Translations under genes and position numbers: made by a program
DNA from: Mycobacteriales bacterium
Lineage (GTDB): Bacteria; Actinomycetota; Actinomycetes; Mycobacteriales; SCTD01
Length of the DNA: 53,290 bases
Assembly: GCA_040902655.1 (NCBI GenBank)
Contig: JBBDWV010000025.1
Location: 1 to 53,290, forward strand
Reading direction: 5' to 3'
Shown: positions 46,839 to 53,290 of the stretch, piece after piece
How the letters are laid out: each line of letters begins with the position of its first letter
Position numbering within the stretch: position 1 is the stretch's first letter
The notes under the pieces: generated by a model
What the model was told of the DNA's origin: nothing
The model's database searches: none
What the model saw: the letters and a program-made list of their open reading frames with translations, nothing else

Positions 46839-47980
46839 GCCGAGGCCCGCGCGACCAGCCGGTCCACGACCTCGGCGGGACAGCCTGCGGCGAGCAGGAT
46901 CTCGCGCGTCTGCCGGCCGATCTCGGGCGCGTGCGACTGCGGGCCGGGTGCCGTTCCGTCGAAACGCAGCGGCTGGCGCACGTGCACCCGCTCCGGGTGG
47001 TCCGGCTCGGCCGGGACTGTCACGAACATCCCGCGGGCGCGTACCTGGGGGTCCTGCGGGACGTCGTCGAGGGCGTTCACCCAGGCATGAGGCACGTCGT
47101 GCTCCACCAGCCGCTGTTCCCACGCGGACCTGCCCCGGGCACCGACCTGCGCCGCGATCCGCTCCGTGAGCTCGTCGTGGCGCTCCAGTCGCTCGGCCGA
47201 GCGCAGTCCGCTCAGTTCGGGGAGCTCGCAGGCCGCGCACAGGCGCTTCCAGAAGTGGTCCTCGTGCGCCACGCTCAACGAGAGCAGCTGCCCGTCGGCG
47301 GCGGCGAAGACGCCGTAGCCGGGTTCGTACGGGAACGCCGGAGGTCCGAGCCGGTTCACCACGGGCATCAGGTGTGCCGTCAGGAGCGACACCAGCCCGT
47401 CGGTCATCGAGACGTCGACGTGTGTCCCGTTGCCCGTCCGCTCACGTTGCTGCAGAGCCGACAGCACCCCGACGACCGCGAACAGGCCTGCCGACAGGTC
47501 TCCCAGCGCCAGGCTGGGGGCGGCCGACTGCCCGGGGAGCTGCAGGCGCTCGTACAGATGCCCGGCGACCGCCTGGTAGGACACGTCGTGGGCCGGCCGG
47601 TCCCGGTAGGGGCCGTCCTGTCCGAAGCCCGAGATCGACGCGTAGACCAGGCGCGGGTTCACCTCGCGGACCTGCGGATAGCCGACGCCGAGGCGCTCCA
47701 TCGTCCCCGGCCGGTAACCCTCCAGCAGCACGTCGGAGGTGCGGCACAGCGCCAGCAGCGCGTCGACACCCTCCTGGTCCTTGAGGTCCAGCGCCACCGA
47801 GCGCTTGCCGCGCGCGAGTGACTCGAAGAACGAGCCGAACTGGCGCGCCGGGTCGCCGCCACCAGGCCGTTCCACCAGGACCACGTCCGCGCCGAGGTCG
47901 GCCAGCAGCAGGGTGGCGTACGGGCCGGGGTACTGCTCGGCCAGCGAGAGCACCCGGAGGCCCGTCAGGGGTCCCGTCAC
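46835..47980 (-). CDS. Family III CoA-transferase (CaiB/BaiF type)
   Basis: A 381-residue class III CoA-transferase. GLRVLSLAEQYPGPYATLLLADLGADVVLVERPGGGD at the N terminus carries the family fold start, with a catalytic Asp expected in the LALGDLSAGLFAV region. GFGQDGPYRDRPAHDVSYQAVAGH is another family block. It exchanges CoA between carboxylic acids. Together with a CaiC-like ligase in the opposite unit this provides two routes to the CoA ester. Its GTG overlaps the dehydrogenase stop. Confidence 0.92.
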   Translation of the reverse strand: MTGPLTGLRVLSLAEQYPGPYATLLLADLGADVVLVERPGGGDPARQFGSFFESLARGKRSVALDLKDQEGVDALLALCRTSDVLLEGYRPGTMERLGVGYPQVREVNPRLVYASISGFGQDGPYRDRPAHDVSYQAVAGHLYERLQLPGQSAAPSLALGDLSAGLFAVVGVLSALQQRERTGNGTHVDVSMTDGLVSLLTAHLMPVVNRLGPPAFPYEPGYGVFAAADGQLLSLSVAHEDHFWKRLCAACELPELSGLRSAERLERHDELTERIAAQVGARGRSAWEQRLVEHDVPHAWVNALDDVPQDPQVRARGMFVTVPAEPDHPERVHVRQPLRFDGTAPGPQSHAPEIGRQTREILLAAGCPAEVVDRLVARASA

Positions 47981-49122
47981 TCCTGCGCCCACCCGTTCCC
48001 GTCGACGAGCTGCCGCGCCGCGACCATGTGCTGGATCGTGGGGGTGCCCTCCTCCAACCAGTTCAGCCGCGCGTCGCGGTACAACCGCTCGATGCTCCGG
48101 GCGCGGGTGTAGCCGATGCCACCGTGCACCAGCAGGGCGCGGTCGGTGACCCGGCCGACGGCTTCGAGTCCGAACAGCTTCACCAGGGAGGCCTCGAGCG
48201 GGATCGGCTGCCCCCTGTCGTACTTGTCGGCGACGTCGTCGAGCATGAGGCGCAGCGCGTAGACGTCCTGCGCCATCTCGGCGAGGTAGCGCTGCACCGC
48301 CTGACGCTCGGCGATCGGCTTGCCGAAGGTGACCCGCTCCCGGGCGTGCTGCAGGGAAAGCTCGAGCGCGTACTCCGCGGTGCCCAGGGACGAGCCGGCG
48401 ACGAGCACCCGGCTGATCTCCAGGGAGCGCTCCATGCCCGCCAGGCCCTCGCCCTCCTGTCCGAGCAGGTCCGTCGCGGGCACCCGGACGTTGTCGAAGG
48501 TGAGCTGGCCGTGCTGGCCGCCCTTGCACCCCATCGTCTCGGGAAGCGCCTCGATCGTGAAGCCGGGCAGCCCCCGCTCGACCGACAGCGCGCTGACCGC
48601 CGACCGGCCGCCGGTGCCCGTCCGGGCGAACACGATGAAGTGGCTGGCGAAGTCGGAATTGGTGATGAGCCACTTGCGCCCGTTGAGCACGTAGGAGTCG
48701 CCGTCGCGAACAGCAGTGGTCCCGAGGTCCGCCCCGGTGCCGTGGTCCGGCTCGGTGAGGGCGAAGGCGACCGACTTCTCGCCGCGCGCCGCTGCAGGCA
48801 ACACCGCCCGGGCCTGCTCCTCGCTGCCGAGCTCGGCGTACGCGTGGCACATCGAGTTGTGCACGTGGACCAGCGCCCGGATGCCACCGTGCACCTTGGC
48901 GAACTCCGCGATCACCGGCAGGTACTGGGCGATACTCAGACCCAGCCCGCCGTACTGCTCCGGGATGAGCATGGCGAAGACTTTCAGGTCGGCGAGGATC
49001 GGGAAGAGCCGGTCGCGGGGGATCGACTCCGTCTCCTCGATCTCCTCGGCCAGCGGCGCGACCTCGCTCCACAGCCGGGCGAAGACCTCCGTGCGAAGTG
49101 CCTGGTAGTCCTGGTCCTCCAT
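47977..49122 (-). CDS. Acyl-CoA dehydrogenase
   Basis: A 381-residue acyl-CoA dehydrogenase distinct from the one in the tetR unit. It has AFALTEPDHGTGADLGT, YVLNGRKWLITNSDFASHF, and the C-terminal NWLEEGTPTIQHMVAARQL, in which the Glu before Gly-Thr is the standard catalytic base. It removes two hydrogens from an acyl-CoA. ATG 49122 follows AGAGGAG at somewhat long spacing; upstream extension to 49215 lacks family sequence. It is separated by 52 bases from the alcohol dehydrogenase and overlaps the CoA-transferase. Confidence 0.93.
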   Translation of the reverse strand: MEDQDYQALRTEVFARLWSEVAPLAEEIEETESIPRDRLFPILADLKVFAMLIPEQYGGLGLSIAQYLPVIAEFAKVHGGIRALVHVHNSMCHAYAELGSEEQARAVLPAAARGEKSVAFALTEPDHGTGADLGTTAVRDGDSYVLNGRKWLITNSDFASHFIVFARTGTGGRSAVSALSVERGLPGFTIEALPETMGCKGGQHGQLTFDNVRVPATDLLGQEGEGLAGMERSLEISRVLVAGSSLGTAEYALELSLQHARERVTFGKPIAERQAVQRYLAEMAQDVYALRLMLDDVADKYDRGQPIPLEASLVKLFGLEAVGRVTDRALLVHGGIGYTRARSIERLYRDARLNWLEEGTPTIQHMVAARQLVDGNGWAQE

Positions 49123-49174
49123 CGCTGAGGACTCCTCTCTCGGGGCGGTGCGGTGCTCAGGCCGGTCCGTCAGC

Positions 49175-50269
49175 TCAGGTCGCCTCCGGGGAGACCTTGA
49201 TGCTCGCCCGGGCAACCTTGCGGGCCGCGGAGTCCCGCAGGCCCTGCTCCACGTCGTCCAGCGCGTAGTCGGCGTCGACCAGCGAGTCCCACGGGTAGTG
49301 CGCGTTGTCGGCCAGGAAGTCCAGCGCCCGGCCGAGGAACCACGGGTGGTAGCGGATGGCCGCCCGGATGACCGCCCCCGAGCGGGTGAACAGACCAGGG
49401 TCGAAATCGCACAGCTTGCCGGGGCTGATGCTGCCGATGCTCACGAACCGCCCGCCCGGCCGGACCGTGCGCACGCCGTCCGAGAAGGTGCTCGGCACGC
49501 CGGTGACGTCGATGACCGCGTCCGGCGCGCCGCCGACCGCCTCGTGCACCGCGGCCACCCGCGCCTCGGCGGTGTCCGCACCGGACAGGTCGACCACCTC
49601 GTCCGCACCGAACAGCCGCGCGGAGGCGATCCGGTCCGGGTGCACCTCGGTGACGACGACGCGGGCACCGCGCTCCTTGGCGATCGCGATACCGCACAGC
49701 CCCAGGCCGCCGGAGCCCTGGATCAGCACGGTCTCACCGGTGGCCACCTCGGCGAGGTGGACGCCGTACATCATCTGGGAGAGCGCGCAGTTGGCGCCGG
49801 AGGCAGCCCGGTCCGGGACGCTGTCCGGGACCCGGTAGACGTACTGGTCACGGTGCACGTAGTAGTGGGTGCCGAAGGTGCCATGGAAGTGCGGGCTGCT
49901 CGTGGCCGGCTCGCGCCAGAAGGCGTAGGCGTTCTGGCACAAATTCCACTCGCCGCGCTGGCAGGCCGGACATCTGCGGCACATCTGGAAGTAGGTGGCC
50001 ACGATGCGGTCGCCCTCCCGCAGCGGCTGGCCGGCGAAGTCCCGGTCGACACCGTCGCCCAAGCGGGCGACCCGGCCGATGCCCTCGTGCCCGAGCACGC
50101 AGCCGTCCACGATCAGCGGGTGGTGCCCGCGCCAGATGTGCAGCTCGGAACCGCAGATGTTGGCGCGCAGCACCTCGGTGAGGATCTCGCCGGCGCCCGG
50201 ATCGGGGAGGTCGAATTCGCGCTGCTCGATCCGCTCGGGACCGGTCAGGACCGTCGTCACGCCTTTCAT
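49175..50269 (-). CDS. Zinc-dependent alcohol dehydrogenase
   Basis: A 364-residue medium-chain alcohol dehydrogenase. Catalytic zinc ligands are Cys in NICGSE and His/Glu in LGHEGIG; structural zinc is bound by CRRCPACQRGEWNLC. The cofactor loop is IQGSGGLGLCGIAIAKERG, ending in an acidic or Glu residue pattern typical of NAD. It would oxidise a primary or secondary alcohol to the aldehyde used by the coupled aldehyde dehydrogenase. The ATG overlaps the stop of that gene (ATGA). Confidence 0.93.
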   Translation of the reverse strand: MKGVTTVLTGPERIEQREFDLPDPGAGEILTEVLRANICGSELHIWRGHHPLIVDGCVLGHEGIGRVARLGDGVDRDFAGQPLREGDRIVATYFQMCRRCPACQRGEWNLCQNAYAFWREPATSSPHFHGTFGTHYYVHRDQYVYRVPDSVPDRAASGANCALSQMMYGVHLAEVATGETVLIQGSGGLGLCGIAIAKERGARVVVTEVHPDRIASARLFGADEVVDLSGADTAEARVAAVHEAVGGAPDAVIDVTGVPSTFSDGVRTVRPGGRFVSIGSISPGKLCDFDPGLFTRSGAVIRAAIRYHPWFLGRALDFLADNAHYPWDSLVDADYALDDVEQGLRDSAARKVARASIKVSPEAT

Positions 50270-51732
50270 GCCTGGCTCCTCACATCGAATGCGACCATCT
50301 TGGTCTGGCTGTACTCGTAGACGGCTTCGAGTCCCTTCTCGCGGCCGAAGCCGGACTTCTTGAAGCCGCCGAACGGCAGCGGGACGCCGCCGCCCGCCCC
50401 GTAGGAGTTGACGTAGACCTGACCGGACTTGACGTGCCGGGCGAGCCAGAGAGCGCGGTCGACGTCGGTCGTCCAGATCGAGGTGACCAGCCCGAACGCC
50501 GTGGCGTCGGCGAGCGCCGCCGCCTCGGCCTGGTCGGCGAAGGTCAGCACGCTCAGGACCGGGCCGAAGATCTCCTCCCGGGCCACCCGCATGTCGCTGG
50601 ACACGCCGTCGAGCAGTGTCGGCGAGACGAAGTAGCCGCCGTCGAGGCCCGCGAGCGACGGTGCGCCGCCGCCCGCGGCGACGGTGCAGCCCTCGTTCCT
50701 TGCGATGTCGAGGTAGCCCAGCACCCGGTCGCGCTGGACCGAGGAGATCAGCGGCCCCATGTCCGGGTCGTCGGTTCCGCGGCCGAGGGTGACGCCGCGG
50801 AACCGTTCGCCGAGCAGCTCCACGAGCTCGGCGTGCCGGGACTCGTGGACGATCACCCGGGTGCCTGCCGCGCAGGTCTGGCCGGCGTTCTGGATCAGGG
50901 CATTGGTGATGACCGGAACCGCCCGCGCCAGGTCGGCGTCCGCCAGGACGATGCTCGGGGACTTGCCTCCGAGCTCCATCGTCACGGGCTTGACATTCGT
51001 TGCTGCCGCGGCCATGACGATCCGGCCGGTGTCGACCCCGCCGGTGAAGGAGATGTGGTCGATGTCGTCGCTGCCCGCGAGGTAGGCGCCCGCGACCTCG
51101 CCGCGGCCCGGTACGACGTTGAGGACACCGGCCGGAACTCCGGCCGCCAACGCGATCCGGCCGAGCAGGACCGCGGCCAGCGGGGCCTCCTCCGCCGGCT
51201 TCACCACGCAGGCGTTGCCGACCATGAGGGCGGGGGCGACCGTCCTGGAGCAGATCTGGATCGGGTAGTTCCAGGGGATGATGTGCCCGGTGACGCCGAG
51301 CGGCTCACGGAACGTCAGGGCGAAGGAGGAGCCGTCCAGCGGGATCGTGTCGCCATAGAGCTTGTCGGCGTAGCCGGCATAGAACTCGAAGTACTGAGCG
51401 GCCACCTCCACATCGGCCCTGGCCTGGCGTAGCGGTTTGCCGGTGTCCGAGGACTCGATGTGTGCGAGCCGGTCGGCGTCCGCCCGGATCCCCTGGGCGA
51501 CCCGGTAGAGGATCTGCCCGCGCTCCCTCGGTGGCAGTGCGGCCCAGGTCGGCTGCGCTCTCCGCGCCGCGTCGATCGCCTCCTGGACGTCCTCGGGCTG
51601 CGCGTCCGCCACCCTGGTCAGCAGCCCGTCCGTCGACGGGTCCTTCACGTCGAGGGTCTGGCCGCCGGCCGCCGGCCGGCTGCTGCCGTCGATCAGCAGG
51701 TCGAGCCGATCCTCGATCATCGTGTTCGTCAT
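50266..51732 (-). CDS. NAD(P)-dependent aldehyde dehydrogenase
   Basis: A 488-residue aldehyde dehydrogenase. The catalytic Glu is in MELGGKSP (about residue 255) and the nucleophilic Cys in NAGQTCAAG (about residue 289). IIPWNYPIQI and the C-terminal PFGGFKKSGFGREKG fit betaine-aldehyde or aminobutyraldehyde-type enzymes, but substrate cannot be fixed. I chose ATG 51732 because GGAAGGTG lies 7 nt upstream; GTG 51741 is too close to it. It is first in the minus-strand unit and divergent from the solute-binding protein gene. Confidence 0.93.
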   Translation of the reverse strand: MTNTMIEDRLDLLIDGSSRPAAGGQTLDVKDPSTDGLLTRVADAQPEDVQEAIDAARRAQPTWAALPPRERGQILYRVAQGIRADADRLAHIESSDTGKPLRQARADVEVAAQYFEFYAGYADKLYGDTIPLDGSSFALTFREPLGVTGHIIPWNYPIQICSRTVAPALMVGNACVVKPAEEAPLAAVLLGRIALAAGVPAGVLNVVPGRGEVAGAYLAGSDDIDHISFTGGVDTGRIVMAAAATNVKPVTMELGGKSPSIVLADADLARAVPVITNALIQNAGQTCAAGTRVIVHESRHAELVELLGERFRGVTLGRGTDDPDMGPLISSVQRDRVLGYLDIARNEGCTVAAGGGAPSLAGLDGGYFVSPTLLDGVSSDMRVAREEIFGPVLSVLTFADQAEAAALADATAFGLVTSIWTTDVDRALWLARHVKSGQVYVNSYGAGGGVPLPFGGFKKSGFGREKGLEAVYEYSQTKMVAFDVRSQA

Positions 51733-52010
51733 CGTGGTCACCTTCCGTCGCGGCCCGCGCGGGCGGGGCCGACGTTACATAGACCGGTCGGTCAACACAA
51801 GACTCCCGGTGGGTCCTGCACGGACGTCCCGGACACAGTGCGGTTACGGTATTGATCTGCTGCGCCGTGCTACTGGACGGCGGCCCGGATCAGTGCTTTT
51901 CTCGCAGCTGTACTGACCGGTCCAATGCGAGATCGTCCCAAACAGCAGGACGCGGTTTTCCAGTCCATGGGCAGCGCAGCTGTCCAGGCACATAGACAGA
52001 GGAGCTTGGT
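51733..52010. other. 278-bp divergent intergenic region
   Basis: This spacer separates the aldehyde dehydrogenase unit from the solute-binding protein gene. Apart from the two GACCGGTC-type palindromes I see no other strong element; it is less GC-rich than the genes around it. It should contain both promoters. Confidence 0.6.
51772..51801 (-). promoter_or_regulatory. Candidate aldehyde-dehydrogenase operon promoter with palindrome
   Basis: On the minus strand CTTGTG (51796-51801) and TAACGT (51772-51777) are separated by 18 nt, a plausible promoter. The spacer includes the 12-bp perfect palindrome GACCG-GT-CGGTC (51782-51793), a likely operator. A related GACCGGTC lies at 51915-51922, closer to the divergent lipoprotein gene. 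Confidence 0.5.
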
Positions 52011-53246
52011 ATGACGTTGAGGTCACGACGGGCCGTCGCAGTGCCCGCGCTCGTCCTCTCGCTCGCGCTCGCCGCGTGCGGTGGTGGTGCTGGTGGCGGC
52101 GCTGGTGGCGGCGAGGGTGGTGGCGACCCGATCGAGCTCGGCTTCATCTCCGTGTTCTCCGGGCGGATCGCGATGCTGGGCGAGACCGGCTTCAAGGGCG
52201 CGGAGCTGGCGGTCGCGGACATCAACGAGGCCGGCGGCGTGCTCGGACGTGAGCTCCGCATCTCCCAGAAGGACACCGCGGCCAACCCCGAGCAGGCGGT
52301 CCGCTCCGCGCGCGACTTCGTCCTGCAGGACGAAGTCGACTTCCTCATCGACGGCTCGTCCTCGAACGAGTCCTTCGCCGTGTCGCAGGCCGCTCCGCAG
52401 CTGGACACGGTCGTCATCTCGACGGCCTCGGAGGCCGACAGTCTGACCGAGGAGAAGAACTTCCAGCCGCGGGTGTTCCGCGCGGCGCGCAGCACGTGGC
52501 TCGACGGGATCGCCAACGCGCAGTACGGCAAGACCCTCGGGTTCAAGAACTGGATGTCGATCTCGCCGGACTACGCCTACGGCCGCGACTGCACGGACCG
52601 CTACTTCGAGGCGCTGAAGCAGGAGCAGCCCGGTGTGCAGGTCGGCAACCAGCTGTGGCCGGCGCTGTTCGAGCCGGACTACACGCCGCTGATCCAGCAG
52701 ATCCTGCAGCGCAAGCCCGAGGCGGTCTACAGCTGCCTGTGGGGTGGTGACCTGGTGGCCTTCATCCAGCAGGCCCAGCCGTTCGGTCTGTTCGACAAGA
52801 CCACCTTCGTCACGCCGGCCTTCGCGGACTCACTCGTGATCGAGGCGCTGGGGGACAAGGTGCCGGCCGGCATCCACAGCGCCTCCCGTTTCGCGCTCGG
52901 CTCTCCGCCCAGCGACGCGAACGAGAAGTTCGATTCCGACTACCGCGAGAAGTACGGCGAGGGCCCGACGAACTGGTCCGTGCAGGCCTACATCGGTGTC
53001 TGGCTGCTGGCCGAGGCGATCAAGGAGGCCGACTCGATCGAGCCGGATGCCGTTGCCGGTGCGCTGGAGGGAATCGAGATGGCGGACACCCCCTGGGGCG
53101 ACGTCCAGCTCCGCGAGAAGGACCACACCCTCATCCGGTACGACATCCGCTGGGGCGTCACGGAGCCGTCCGGGACCGACTACCCGATCGACTTCACCTT
53201 CGAGGCCGATTGGGACACCGTGCTCGAGAAGCAGGGCTCTGCCTGA
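52011..53246 (+). CDS. Branched-chain amino acid/amide-type ABC solute-binding lipoprotein
   Basis: A 411-residue periplasmic-type binding protein (Peripla_BP_6 / LivJ-UrtA-like). The signal peptide ends in the lipobox LAACGG, giving a lipoprotein anchored at Cys22 or so, followed by a Gly-rich linker. The fold shows IELGFISVFSGRIAMLGETGFKGAELAV and FKNWMSISPDYAYGRDC. Such proteins capture amino acids, urea or small amides or aromatic acids. AGAGGAG precedes the ATG. The rest of the transporter is presumably past the window edge. It probably brings in the pathway substrate. Confidence 0.9.
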   Translation: MTLRSRRAVAVPALVLSLALAACGGGAGGGAGGGEGGGDPIELGFISVFSGRIAMLGETGFKGAELAVADINEAGGVLGRELRISQKDTAANPEQAVRSARDFVLQDEVDFLIDGSSSNESFAVSQAAPQLDTVVISTASEADSLTEEKNFQPRVFRAARSTWLDGIANAQYGKTLGFKNWMSISPDYAYGRDCTDRYFEALKQEQPGVQVGNQLWPALFEPDYTPLIQQILQRKPEAVYSCLWGGDLVAFIQQAQPFGLFDKTTFVTPAFADSLVIEALGDKVPAGIHSASRFALGSPPSDANEKFDSDYREKYGEGPTNWSVQAYIGVWLLAEAIKEADSIEPDAVAGALEGIEMADTPWGDVQLREKDHTLIRYDIRWGVTEPSGTDYPIDFTFEADWDTVLEKQGSA

Positions 53247-53270
53247 TCGACTGATCGACGGTCGGGTGGC

Positions 53271-53290
53271 CGGACCGGGAGACCGGTCCG
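53271..53290. terminator. Stem-loop at right edge
   Basis: CGGACCGG (53271-53278) and CCGGTCCG (53283-53290) form a perfect 8-bp stem with a GAGA loop, ending exactly at the window edge. It lies 24 bases past the lipoprotein stop, so it may attenuate transcription between the binding protein and downstream permease genes, a known arrangement for ABC operons. It could be longer than seen. Confidence 0.45.

Noticed and set aside
53281-53288. GACCGGTC at the right edge as a third operator copy
   Set aside because: The 8-mer also occurs inside the ligase coding sequence near 43600 and here is part of a hairpin stem, so chance is a sufficient explanation.

Overview
The window is 53.3 kb of very GC-rich, gene-dense DNA with no rRNA or tRNA gene, no CRISPR array and no transposase. 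It looks like chromosome from a high-GC actinobacterium. The pointers are a HrdB/SigA-type primary sigma factor with a second group 1/2 sigma factor beside it, an AcnR-like repressor directly upstream of aconitase, an actinobacterial-style c-di-AMP (ydaO/yuaA) riboswitch in front of an NlpC/P60 cell-wall hydrolase, DUF3099 and DUF7455 proteins, and many starts that look leaderless (a -10 hexamer ending 6-8 nt before ATG/GTG). A Geodermatophilaceae/Frankia-like lineage is a guess; the sequence alone does not fix the genus.

Layout. 0-10 kb: PAC2 protein, DUF2203 protein, riboswitch plus NlpC/P60 hydrolase, DinG-like helicase, enoyl-CoA hydratase, a DrrAB-type ABC exporter, a coupled Nudix/spermidine-synthase-like pair and an MDR oxidoreductase. 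10-20 kb: a repeat-bearing gap, a 14-residue-repeat protein coupled to an ABC1 kinase, a FrnE/DsbA protein, an SDR, a RecQ helicase with a C-terminal phosphoribosyltransferase-like domain, a DUF349 protein, a GAF-SpoIIE phosphatase and a dienelactone hydrolase. 20-31 kb: an OafA-type acyltransferase, the two sigma factors with a small metallopeptidase between them, aconitase and AcnR, a 47-residue membrane protein and an EamA transporter. 31-39.9 kb: small housekeeping and repair genes (cysteine-less HesB-like, PH domain, HhH-GPD, DUF3099, AlkB), a voltage-sensor-like membrane protein, a dienoyl-CoA isomerase-like protein, an orphan ABC ATPase, DUF7455, a geranylgeranyl-reductase-like flavoprotein and a lytic transglycosylase. 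A 0.75-kb palindrome-rich gap lies at 31.9-32.65 kb.

39.9-53.2 kb is the most distinctive part: a compact catabolic locus. On the left a 28-residue micro-ORF is coupled to a quinone oxidoreductase. Divergent from it runs tetR - acyl-CoA dehydrogenase - CaiC-like acyl-CoA ligase - methyltransferase. Converging on that, with one base between stops, is aldehyde dehydrogenase - Zn alcohol dehydrogenase - acyl-CoA dehydrogenase - CaiB-like CoA-transferase - amidase. A solute-binding lipoprotein diverges at the right edge. Nearly every junction is an ATGA/GTGA-type overlap. The set reads as: import a small molecule, oxidise alcohol to aldehyde to acid, activate it to a CoA thioester, then desaturate. 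The substrate cannot be named from sequence.

Other points of note are three families of intergenic inverted repeats (one with three copies), the placement of a sigma region-1.1-like domain in the secondary rather than the primary sigma factor, and clear candidate operators in front of the acnR and catabolic tetR genes.
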